Shown: positions 1 through 9,089 of the stretch, in pieces
Layout of the letters: each line of letters begins with the position of its first letter
Position numbering within the stretch: the stretch's first letter is position 1
NCBI GenBank assembly: GCA_964036045.1
Contig: OZ038385.1
Coordinates: 2,604,001-2,668,000, forward strand
DNA from: Eutreptiella sp. 'Long Island Sound 2002'
Lineage: Eukaryota; Euglenozoa; Euglenophyceae; Eutreptiales; Eutreptiaceae
Direction: 5' to 3'
Length of the DNA: 64,000 nucleotides
Notes under the pieces: generated by a model
The model's database searches: none
Told to the model about the DNA's origin: nothing
Seen by the model: only the letters and a program-made list of their open reading frames with translations
Made by a program: the position numbers and the translations under genes

Positions 1-29
1 GGCGTGGCCACGCGGATACCGGGGAGGAG

Positions 30-1575
30 ATGGAAGTGGCAGCCGTGGGAGTCCGTGGGAGAGGCCGATGGGAACCTCGGTTGACCTCGCGGCCGGCGTT
101 CATGGTCTCTAAGGCCGCGGACGCCGCCGTGTGGGAAGACTTGAAGGACATCAAGCCCCCCATGTACGATGGCAACCCCCTCAACCTCGACCGCTTCTTG
201 GAGAAGCTGGACGATTGGGGGGTGACCGTCACTGAAGACATGGATCCCGCAGATGCGGAGAAATATGTCTTCAGACGGTTCAGGTACCGCCTGCCGGAAG
301 TGCTTCAAGAGCTATACTTCGTGGCAACCAAGGAGGGGAAGATCAAGACCCTCAAGGAAGCCAAGAAGTGGATCAACGAGAAGGAGCGGGTGGACGCTCC
401 GCAGGTGGCTGCCAAACGGTGGAAGTCCATCAAGCTTCAGCATGATGGACGGGAGATCCACCTACGGGACTGGCGAGACTTCCGAGGGCAATACACCATC
501 TTCCCCCGCAACGTGGAGGACTGGAACGAGGGTGAGGAGCAGGCTCGCCTGCTCTCCATGCTGCCAGAAGCATGGATCAAGAGGGTCACCAAGGAGGAAG
601 CCGAGGGCCAAGTCCAACCACACGGTCAAGATGATGCTCCCCAAAGAGTATCATACGAACGTGGTGGCTTCGACGAGGAAGAACGTGGCCCGGGATGTCA
701 AACGGCATTCCCTGCGGAACGCTCTCCTCATCACCGTCTCGGGCGATCCCGAGAAGACCGCGATGTGGCGCCTTGACGAGTGTGACGTGAGCGGCCAGAC
801 CATCCGTCTGCAGGCCATCCCGGCGCGGATGAGCTGCGACGAGATCCCGGAGTGGGTTGGAGAGGAAGTACTCAAGGAGTACCGGAACCTCCACCACACC
901 CGCGGGTTGAGGCCCGGCGACCGCCACGTCAACTACGTTGGCGAGGGGCCTGGCGGGGAAGCTGCCATGGACCCAGCGGGAGCCGATGGCGATGAAGCTC
1001 TCGTCGACGATGACGACGACGATGAGCCCGCCGAGATGGCCGTTTGTGCCTTGGTGGCACACAACGACGCTGGGAGCAACCGGGGAAGCTGGAAGCCCCT
1101 GCAGCCGGGTTGGAAGAAGAAGGAGAAGAGGGACCCTCGCCGCCTTGGTGACCCTCCGCTGTCCTTTGGGGAGTTCATACGAGCTCACTCTCAGGGCTGT
1201 TTCGTGTGTTATGGGAGGAAGAAGGGCTTCAACCATGACCACCGAACATGCCCCACCCACCAGGCCGACACGGAGGCATACAATAGGGCGCACGGGTCGA
1301 AGAAGCGTGCACCTGCGGGTATCCGGGAGGCCAAAGTGGAGGTAGACAAGAACGAGCTCTCCAAGCTGATGTCGCAGGGGACCGAGTTGGCCAAGGAGAT
1401 CCAGGAGATCAAGAGGAACTGGGTCCCCAGGTCGGACAACAAGAACAAGGAGAACAACCAGAACGACCAGAACAAGGACAAGGACAAGAAGCCTAGGAAT
1501 AGGGGAAAGAAGAAGGGTGTCAACGAGGTTGACGCGGAGGAGAATACCCCTACTTCCACACCCGACGCCCCCTAG
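30..1575 (+). pseudogene. gag: Gag of chromovirus copy 1, frameshifted
   Basis: This would be the structural capsid/nucleocapsid protein. The frame is open from 30 to about 605, then shifts by a 2-nt deletion relative to copy 2 (near 603-607) into the frame that runs to the TAG at 1573-1575. Residues around 'PPMYDGNPLNLDRFLEKLDDW' equivalents mark the retrotransposon capsid domain. Near 1,195-1,260 there is a zinc-knuckle-like C-x2-C-x8-H-x4-C, longer than the usual CX2CX4HX4C. The C-terminus is Lys/Asn/Asp-rich. The ATG at 30 is internal to the ancestral polyprotein. In copy 2 the frame is open further upstream, so this should not be taken as the native start. Confidence 0.85.
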
Positions 1576-1578
1576 CGG
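1573..1578 (+). promoter_or_regulatory. In-frame UAG between gag and pol (candidate readthrough stop)
   Basis: The gag frame ends CCC-TAG-CGG and stays open after the TAG, in the same frame, through the protease. The identical hexamer and phase occur in copy 2 at 46,549-46,554. A single in-frame stop between gag and pol matches the known strategy of gammaretroviruses. A CGG codon after the stop is a known leaky context for some plant-virus UGA stops. Readthrough here is inferred. Confidence 0.6.
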
Positions 1579-2657
1579 AGCCCCTGCAGCCAAGGGCCCC
1601 AGCTAGGGCGGTCGCAGGATGGTGTCGTGGGAAGCGCCACACCATCCCAGTCGGGGGTCGGTAAGCACAAAGGGATTGCCGCGGGCGGAAGGCCCGGTCA
1701 CGCACCCAGTCGCGGTCGCGGGGTGAGGGCAAGTGAAGGCACGAACCCTTGCACCCGTCCATCCTTCGCGACCAAGAATGTGTTTGATGTACTTCAAGAT
1801 CTATCCGAGAGTATCGGAGGATCACCCAGACCGCAGCTGGATGCTGCAGATGGGCAGCCTGAGCCCGTTGTCCACGACCTGCACCAGTCGCTTGTTGAGC
1901 TTCTGGAACGGCTGGAGATCCTGAGCTTGCACGCCGTGCGCCGAGTTGGGCGTGAGCGGCAGTTGCACCTTAAGGTCCGTGCCTTATGCGGGGAAGTGGA
2001 GAAGGTCTTCGACGTGTTGGTCGACACGGGCGCTCAGGTCAGCTTGGTCAAGGCTGGCCTACTCCCGCCAGAGTGTTTGACTGACAGTCGGAAACCTGTC
2101 AGGCTGAAGGTGGCAAACGGCCAGTACATGGTGGGAGGCACAAAGGAAGCGGCCATCGGGCTGCAGTTCGTGAAGCATCGTGAGCTGAGCCGCCTAGACC
2201 TCGGCAAGGAAATCCTCCTGCTAGGTCGCTTCTACGAGGCCGAGATGGACTGGGACATGATCGTTGGGTACGACTTCATGATTGAGACGGACTCCGGCGT
2301 CCTTCCAGCCCGGGCCTCAATGACCCTGTACCAGGACGACCAGCTCTCGTCGCTTTCGTCACCTGAGCACCATGTGGAATGCCAATGGATCCACCCCGAA
2401 CGCCATCAGCTCGAAGTAGCCGCGCTGGGCACTGAGCCAGCTGGGCCAGCAAACCAGGAGTACGGCGTAATGCCGGAAGTGGCGAACCGAGTGGTTGCGG
2501 ACCTGGGAGCGTCGGATCTGGGACTGGATGCGTTCTCTTCCGTGTGTGAGAAGTACTGGAGCGCCCAGGACTCCGCGTGGAAGAAGCACTGGGGTCCGCA
2601 TCAGGGCTTGATGTGGATCCATTGCCCCCTGAGGGGACATTCCAAGGGCGATAGCGA
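1576..2657 (+). pseudogene. pol: Pol N-terminal part with aspartic protease, chromovirus copy 1
   Basis: The frame continues from gag past the UAG with no new ATG until well inside. The retropepsin active site V-D-T-G-A-Q-V-S lies near 2,020-2,045. The Pol linker follows and is cut at 2,657 by the LINE. It resumes at 15,988. Against copy 2 there is one extra G near 2,631, so the frame was already shifted just before the LINE joined. The reading frame present here alone would end at about 2,667 inside the LINE tail. Confidence 0.82.
2648..2657. repeat. Target-site duplication, left copy (GCGATAGCGA)
   Basis: Ten bases are repeated exactly at 15,978-15,987. Joining the chromovirus across them restores the alignment to copy 2 (47,636 onward), so they mark the LINE ends. 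Confidence 0.9.
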
Positions 2658-4985
2658 AGGTAGGTAGGTAGGTGCACTCGGTCCTTGAGAGGCGCCCCAT
2701 GGTTCCCCCTGGCGTCGCCCCTGTGACGAACAGGAAGAGGCTCCGCGCGTGAAGAGGGGAGGCGGCTTACTTCCCGCTAGACCTGACTGTTGGCCCCCAA
2801 CAAAGCGGCCCCGGGCAACGCCGGGAGGGCTGATCGCCGCCAGCGTGACGTGCTTGTCTTGCCGAGAGGGTGTGCCCCCGTGCTTGCGCACGTCCCCTCC
2901 TTTGGGCGGAACCCTAGAGGTTCACCGGACTTCTTGGCATATCCCGTTCCCAAGGCATGCATGCACGTTCTTGGTACTAGGGTTCCGAGGCGCTTGGGTG
3001 TCGCATGCTCCGCCTCGAGTCCCAAAGCAGCGCAGGCCTTAGGATGCAGCCTTACCCCCGGTCTCCGGATCTCGTTTGGCCGGGTCACCTGCATGGCACG
3101 GGCTGCCTCAGTGCCCGGGCTGTGGGCACTGGGTTTCCTACTGTTGTGCGGCGTTTGTGTTTGGGTCCGGTTGGCGGTTGGGTGTGGGTTTTGTTCACCC
3201 CTGCCAGTCCTGGCTGGGGTCCTGGGTGGTTGTGTTTGGGCACGGTTTGTGGTGTTGTCCGTCTAGTGTCGGCTGTTTGTGGTGTTCGTGGTTGGGCTTC
3301 GGTTTCGGCCTGCTTTTGGGACGTGTGTGGTTTCGTGGGCGCCCCGCTTGCCCCCTGCCGTTTCCGGTTCCGGCGTGCGGTGTGGGCGTGTGTGCTGGGC
3401 CCGGGTCTCGGCTGTGCCCAGCCCTTTCTTTGCTGGGTTGTCGGGGTGTGTTTTTTGCGCTTTTTTTTTCCGTCCCGGGCTTTGTGGTCCCTGTCCCTCC
3501 ATCCCCTTTCTTTCGGGCTCGGCTGGTGGCTCTCTTTTTTTTTTCTCGTTTCGGTGTCGCTTTTCCCCGTGGGCCGCTGTTACTGGCTTGGTGGTGCCGG
3601 TTTTGGGTGGGTGGTCCCCCTGTGCCTCTGTGGGGATCCTGTCTTCGGTGCCTTCTGGGGGGGGGTTTGGCCGCCTCTGGTGGTGTTGGCGGGCGGTTTG
3701 GCGGCTGTGGGCTGTTTTCGTGCTTTTTCCCCCTCCCCCCTCCTTTTCTTTGGGGGGGGGGGGCTTGCCTGTTCCTCCCTCTGCCTTCCCTGGGCTGGCG
3801 TACGCACTGGCCTGCATTCAGTGTTGTCTTCCGGGCTGCTGTTTTCAGTTGCGTTCTGTGTGGCCGCGTTCCGGCCCCATGGGTCGGGTGGGCTATGTAC
3901 ACGGTGGGCTCGGCGCCCCTTCTTGCCGGGTTAGGTCCTGGCTCTGCCGGCTGGGCGGCTGCGCCAGGCGGCCGCTTGTGGTTTTGGGTTAGGGGGCTGG
4001 GGTTGTTCGTGTCCTTTCCCCTCCGCGGTGCCGGCTGTAATCTTCTGGGTGGTCCGCCACTGTTGTCGCCAGGCACGCTGTGGCCCCGTGTGTGGCCTGC
4101 GGTGCTGGTGTGTGGCGTGCTGGCGCGGCGCCTTCCAGGGTGTACGGTGGCTGGCTTTGGTTAGTCCTTCAGGTTAGGGCCAGTTGTGTCGTGTTGTGCC
4201 GCTCTGTGCCGCGTCGCGTTGCGTCGTGCTGTGGCGCGTTGCACTGTGGCGCGCTGTGGTGCGGTGTGCCGTGGTCTCGCGTGGTGCCGCGGTGGGTCAG
4301 TGGAGGTCAGCCTGGCCTGTGTCCTGGTGCGGAGTGCGGGCCGGAGTGTGGCTGGCTGGTGGCTGGGGGGTGCGGTTAGGTGTGGGTGTCTCGCTGGGTC
4401 CGTGCTGTGGGGGCTTGGGCGTGCCGCTCGAGCTGGTGGGTCGGGTAGGTCGTTCGCGTGACAGTCCGTGGGGTTGCCCTCCCTGGGGGCCTGTGCCTTG
4501 GTCCCGTGTCCTCTGGGGGTTTCGGTCCCTAGTCCTGGGTGCCTCGGCCGTGCCTTCGTCCTCTTCCGGTGCCTGTGAGGTGGCCCTTGTGTTGGCCGGG
4601 GTCGTCGCCTGGCGGTGAGGGCGTGGTGGTGCGCCGTGCGGCGGCGTTCCCTGTGGCTTCCTCTGTGGGTGTGGCCCGTTCTCCCCGTGTAGGTGTGCCC
4701 TCCATTCTCCGTGTGGTTTCCGGTGGCCGGTGGGCGTGCGCTGGTGTGATCCGCATGGCGTCCGATGTTTGCTTCGGTGGTGTGTGTTGGGGTGTTTGGT
4801 GGGGGTGGGGCGGCGCAGGTCCCCCTGTCGTGGTGTGCCCTTCCTGGGTGTGGGTCGTGGTGCCTGCCGTGGTGCCCTTTTCCTCCGTGTCTTGGTCCCC
4901 GCCACCGCCCCTTCCTGGTTCTTGGGTGGTTTCCTGCCCCCATGTGGTGTCGCTTCCGGTGTCCTGTCCCTGCGAGTGCCTGCCC
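2658..4985 (-). other. LINE 3' untranslated region with (ACCT)4 terminus
   Basis: No credible protein is found here. Long frames on both strands are low-complexity by-products of strong strand bias: G/T-rich on +, so C/A-rich in the LINE RNA. The extreme 3' end is four AGGT units on + (2,658-2,674), immediately next to the TSD. Such short tandem tails are typical of some LINE clades. A G-run (3,756-3,765) and T-runs are frequent. Confidence 0.7.
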
Positions 4986-7900
4986 TCACTTGGGGCCCCT
5001 CCGTGCCCTCTTGCCTGAGTGCTCCTTAGTGCCCCTTGCCCTTCCCTTGCCCTTGTCCTGCCCCTTCCTGGTGTGGTGGTGGCGGGAGGGGCGGGGTGGG
5101 GAGGGGGCGCTGGCGGCCAAGCCCTGGGGTTGGGTGGCCTGGAGCCACTGGCAGAGGGCCTGGGGGGTGTAGGGGGGGCGGAGGCCCTGGACCGCATCGC
5201 GGAGGAGAACCTCCCATGCCGCTTGCGGCATGATGGCCTTTGGGGCGGCCTCGTTGGGGTTTGCGGGGGTGCGGGTGCGCACCTCCTCGAAGGTATGCAC
5301 CATGTGCACCCCTTGGTGCCTTCCCGCTCCTCCGGCCCACTTCACCCAGCGGCGGCGCTCCTGCAGAGCGGGGGGGGACCACCAGGCGAGGTGGGCGGGG
5401 GCCCGGGGGGGGGAGGGGTCCGTGCCCGTGGTCCTGGAGCGTCGGGGGGAGGACGTGGACCCGCGGTGGTGGCGGGGGTGGCGGTGCCTGGAGGAGCGGG
5501 AGCGGCGGTGGCGGGGGCTTGGGGTGGAGGACGGGTACGGGCGGAGGGGGGAGCGGGAGGGGGAGGTGGACATGGGGCGGTGGTGGCGCGCTCGGTGGCG
5601 TCCGGGGGAGCGGGAGTGGTGGTGGCGGGGGCTGGGGGTGGTGGATGGGTACGGGCAGCGGGGGGAACGGGGAGCCCGGCGAGGCGTGTGGGGGGAGGGG
5701 GAGGCGGACGTGGGGCGGCAGTGGCGTGCCTGGCTGCGTCGGGGCGAGCGGGAGTGGTGGTGGCGGGAGCTGGGGCTGGGGGTCTTGTTTGGGCGGTGGG
5801 GGGAGGGGGAGGCGGACATGGGGCGGCAGTGGCGCTCGTGGTGGTGCCCGGGGGAGCGGGAGCGACGGGAGCGGGGTCCCGGGGGGTCGTGGTGGCACCT
5901 GGGGGAGCGGGAGCGGCGCGAGTGGGTGGTTGAGGCGCGGTGGGAGTCTGGGCGCCGTGGGCGAGTGTGCTGTGCGGGGGGGGAACGGGAGCGCCGCCGT
6001 TTGCGGGACCGGGCCTCATCGCTCGAGTCGGGCCAGTCTGGAGGCGTCGGCGGCCCCTGGGGGGCCTCGCGCGGTGTCGCCTGGTACTGGGGGGGGGGGG
6101 GGGGAGGTCCCCCGTCGTCCATGGATCCGCCACGTAGGGGTGTGGTGGCGGCAGCAGCTGTGGTTGTCCTTGGCGGGGTTGGGCCCGGGGGGCCCCTTCG
6201 GCGTGGACGTGGTGGCCGGGGGGGTACGGATACGGTTCCTGGTACGGGGGGGGTGGCTGGTATGGGGGGGGTGGCCCCTGGCGGTAGGTGGGGTATGCGG
6301 GTGGAGCGCTCGGTGGCTGCCATCCCATCCGCTGGTGCTGTTCGTGCACGGGGGGTTGTGGCCCGGTGGGGTAGGGCGGTGGGCAGTGGTAGTGGTGGGG
6401 GTGGTGTTGGTAGTGGTGGTGGTGGGGCCGCTGGTGGTGGTGGTGTGGGTAGTGGTGGGGTTGGTGTTGCGGGTATGGCCCATGGACCCCTTGTGGGTTT
6501 TCCGGTCCCCCTTGTGGGGGTGGGGGGTTTGGCATCGTGGGCAGTCCCCGGGGCTGCACCATGTGGTGGGCAGGGGGGGCGGGCTGGGGGCCGGGCTTGA
6601 CGGTGACGGTGGTCGAGGGGTCCCACGTCCCTGGGTCGGTTTGGCCGGCGGTGGTGGTGGTTTGTGGGGGATGGATGACGGGGCGCTTGGTGACGGGGAT
6701 GAGGACGAGGGCTTGGACGGGGTCGTGCTGGCTGGCCGCCTCTGCGGTGGTGGTGGGTGCCGGCGGGAGGGGGGCGCGGGTTGCGGTGGGTGGGGGGTCC
6801 TGGCCTTGGCGAGGGTCCGGGCGGGGGCGGAATCGGGTGGGTGTGTGTCGTTGCGTTTGTGGTGTTGTGTGTGCTCGCGTGGGCGCCGGCTTGGGTTTGG
6901 GGTCGGGTTTGGGGTTGGGGTCCGGTTCCAGGTTGAGGAGTACCTCCGTCCGGAGCTGTGAGGGCGCCGATGTCGGGTCGGGGGTCGTCCCGGTGCGTTG
7001 CCGGGGTGCCTGAGTCGCCTGTGTGGGGGTTGGAAGGTCGGTGTGTGCGGCCCCGACCTTGGCTTTTGCCGTGGCCTTGAGGGTGAGGGCGGCGGGGAGG
7101 GGGGGGTCGGAGGATGAGGTGGGGGAGGTGGACGAGGCTGAGGATGAGGAGGAGGTGGTGGACGCGGGTTGGGCTGTGATGCGGGCGGGCTTGTGGGCGG
7201 CGGCTTCTGCTGCGGCCACGGCGGGGAGGATGGAGGGCATGTCCTCGGGCTGTAGGTTGGGGGCGGGCTTGGGGGGGCCCGGTCGTGACCTGGCGGCCCG
7301 GCGGGCCGATCTTGTCGGCAGCGGCGGGGGAGGGAGGCGCGGGGCTGTGGCCCTCTCCTTCTGGGCTCGGCTGGGCCCGGGTCGTGCAATGTGCGAGGTC
7401 GTGTGGGTTGGCGTCCTCGGGGGGGAACAGTTCGCGTGGGCTGCATTCAGGGGCCCGGGGGGGTGGGCCTGGGTCCTCTGGGGTGTGTGTGGGGGGCGTG
7501 GGCGGGCCACTGGGTGGGGTGGGCGTGCCGCAGGGTGCAGGGCTCCCCTCGGCGGGTGTGTGTGGGTTGTCGATTGTGGGAGGCGGTGAAGGGTGTCCGG
7601 CGGGTGGGTGTGTGGCGGGCGTGTGCTGGTGTTCGGGCGGGTGGGGGAGGCCCGTGTCGCGGGGCCCGGGGGTGCGCGCAATGGTGGGCGTGTGTGGGTC
7701 TGCGGTTGAGCAGCGAGAGGGGGGGGGCATGGGCGGGGATTGTGCGGCGGGGTGTGCTGTGTCGGTGTATGTGTCCGCTTGCCGCGGCGCGCTTGCGTGG
7801 GCAGTTGTAGGCTGGGCGGTTTGGAGGAGAAGCTTGCTGTCTTCTGCTGCCGCGGCAAGGATTTCGCAGACGAGCTTGCGTATCTGGTGGACCTCTTGGT

Positions 7901-9089
7901 CAGTGGTGGGAAGAGGGTATGCTAGCTTTGGGCTAAGACCCGCGCGGTTGAGGACCCTGTGGATGGCGTGGTACCCGCAGGTGAGGGACTGCTGCGGTCT
8001 GGGGGGGGGGTTTGGTCGTGTGTCCGGGCCTGCCTCGACTTGTGTGTGGGCGGTGGGGATGGCCCAAACCCAGGGCACGGTCCCCGTGGGTGGCCAGCGG
8101 CGCTGGATCCAGTGGGCTAGGCAGAGCATGGCCAATCCCAGGTGGTAGCCTGCCTTCCCTGAGGTGATTTGGGCCAGGGCGCGGGCCGGGGGCTTGTCCC
8201 CTGGCTGGAGGACACCCCTGAGGACTCTGTGCTGGGTGGTGGGGTTCCCCACTGCCCCTGGTGGGGCGGTCTCCGGGGCGAACATGGTGTCTGTCCCCTG
8301 GATGAGCCATTGCGGGCCGGGGGACGTTGCCGTAGCGGCTATCACGTAGTAGTGGCCGCGCTCGAGGACTGTAACCCAGACCTCCGACGGGGGGTGGTCA
8401 CTGTCTGTAGGTGGGGGGGGGAGGTCGTCGTCTGGGGTGCGGAGGCCGGCGGCGCGGAGGGCTGTGTCGCGGTTGGGCGCGGTGGCCTGTTCCCACTGCT
8501 CCGGGCGGTTCGGGTCCGCTTGGTGGTCCGTCTCCGCTGGGGCCCGTCGTAGGCGTATGGTCCCTTGACGCGTGACGTTGATGCCGGTGTCGTGGGTCAG
8601 GGCCTGGCCCCACTCGATGGGGGGGATCCAGATGTGCTGGCCGCGGGTGTGTTTGCGGGCTCGCCAGAGCACGAGGTCTACGATGGTCTCGTGGAGGCCG
8701 CTGCCTTGGGTGGTCAGGTCCCGGAGGGCTTTGACGGTGAGCTTGGTCCAGTCCTCTTGTAGGCGGTACCAGCCCAGGGGGTTGGTCGGGGCCCTGTCTT
8801 GGAGGGTTGCTCGGAGGAGGTCGGAGTCGCGGATGGTGTACGGTGTGCGGGGGGGGTGCCCCGGGTCCGGGGGGGGTGGGCTGGATCGGCTGCCGGGGTC
8901 TTGCGTGTCTACGTCGATGGATGGTTGGCCCTGGTTGGGCTCGGCCGGACTGGGCGGTGCCGGGTGGCTTCTTTGGTGTGAGACGGGTCTCGGGGCGCTG
9001 TGGTGGTGCCTTGGAGAGCTGTAGATGGAGACGGGGGGCGCGTGCGGGGCGCGAAGCGGGTTAGTGGACGTCTGGGTCATGCACGGCAT
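4986..9089 (-). CDS. LINE ORF3: Ulp1-like cysteine-protease domain plus RS-rich C-terminal region (1,367 aa)
   Basis: The ATG at 9,087-9,089 lies before the ORF2 stop (9,061-9,063), overlapping ORF2 by 29 nt in another frame. A second ATG follows three codons later. Residues ~120-420 resemble the C48/Ulp1 fold: a 'GLHETIVDLVLWRA' start-helix pattern (~131), a strand ending in G-H-Y-Y (His ~247), a 'TD' after a second strand (~266), then Q-Q-S-L-T-C-G-Y-H-A with the candidate nucleophile Cys near 371 and Gln a few residues before it. After this come ~600 residues rich in Pro/Thr/His, then an RS/SR-type segment (roughly 1,020-1,200) with RRSRSP-like repeats, a small Trp-rich patch (~1,210-1,300) and a basic tail. 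The frame is intact. The protease call is by motif pattern only. It could process or de-conjugate SUMO/ubiquitin-like partners, but that is inference. Confidence 0.62.
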   Translation of the reverse strand: MPCMTQTSTNPLRAPHAPPVSIYSSPRHHHSAPRPVSHQRSHPAPPSPAEPNQGQPSIDVDTQDPGSRSSPPPPDPGHPPRTPYTIRDSDLLRATLQDRAPTNPLGWYRLQEDWTKLTVKALRDLTTQGSGLHETIVDLVLWRARKHTRGQHIWIPPIEWGQALTHDTGINVTRQGTIRLRRAPAETDHQADPNRPEQWEQATAPNRDTALRAAGLRTPDDDLPPPPTDSDHPPSEVWVTVLERGHYYVIAATATSPGPQWLIQGTDTMFAPETAPPGAVGNPTTQHRVLRGVLQPGDKPPARALAQITSGKAGYHLGLAMLCLAHWIQRRWPPTGTVPWVWAIPTAHTQVEAGPDTRPNPPPRPQQSLTCGYHAIHRVLNRAGLSPKLAYPLPTTDQEVHQIRKLVCEILAAAAEDSKLLLQTAQPTTAHASAPRQADTYTDTAHPAAQSPPMPPPSRCSTADPHTPTIARTPGPRDTGLPHPPEHQHTPATHPPAGHPSPPPTIDNPHTPAEGSPAPCGTPTPPSGPPTPPTHTPEDPGPPPRAPECSPRELFPPEDANPHDLAHCTTRAQPSPEGEGHSPAPPSPAAADKIGPPGRQVTTGPPQARPQPTARGHALHPPRRGRSRSRRPQARPHHSPTRVHHLLLILSLVHLPHLILRPPPPRRPHPQGHGKSQGRGRTHRPSNPHTGDSGTPATHRDDPRPDIGALTAPDGGTPQPGTGPQPQTRPQTQAGAHASTHNTTNATTHTHPIPPPPGPSPRPGPPTHRNPRPPPAGTHHHRRGGQPARPRPSPRPHPRHQAPRHPSPTNHHHRRPNRPRDVGPLDHRHRQARPPARPPCPPHGAAPGTAHDAKPPTPTRGTGKPTRGPWAIPATPTPPLPTPPPPAAPPPPLPTPPPPLPLPTALPHRATTPRARTAPADGMAATERSTRIPHLPPGATPPIPATPPVPGTVSVPPRPPRPRRRGPPGPTPPRTTTAAAATTPLRGGSMDDGGPPPPPPQYQATPREAPQGPPTPPDWPDSSDEARSRKRRRSRSPPAQHTRPRRPDSHRASTTHSRRSRSPRCHHDPPGPRSRRSRSPGHHHERHCRPMSASPSPHRPNKTPSPSSRHHHSRSPRRSQARHCRPTSASPSPHTPRRAPRSPRCPYPSTTPSPRHHHSRSPGRHRARHHRPMSTSPSRSPLRPYPSSTPSPRHRRSRSSRHRHPRHHRGSTSSPRRSRTTGTDPSPPRAPAHLAWWSPPALQERRRWVKWAGGAGRHQGVHMVHTFEEVRTRTPANPNEAAPKAIMPQAAWEVLLRDAVQGLRPPYTPQALCQWLQATQPQGLAASAPSPPRPSRHHHTRKGQDKGKGRARGTKEHSGKRARRGPK

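Noticed and set aside
586-1593. 335-aa - strand frame, also at 45,475-46,569
   Set aside because: Antisense of gag; Val/Leu-rich shadow.
3005-4618. Large + and - frames in the LINE 3' UTR
   Set aside because: Strand-biased, stop-poor sequence. Compositions are Gly/Cys/Trp or Pro/His/Arg only, with no motif.
5019-6961. Long + strand frames rich in Gly/Arg/Trp (up to 573 aa)
   Set aside because: Antisense shadows of LINE ORF3. The - strand frame is longer and has domain structure, and the + frames are low-complexity.
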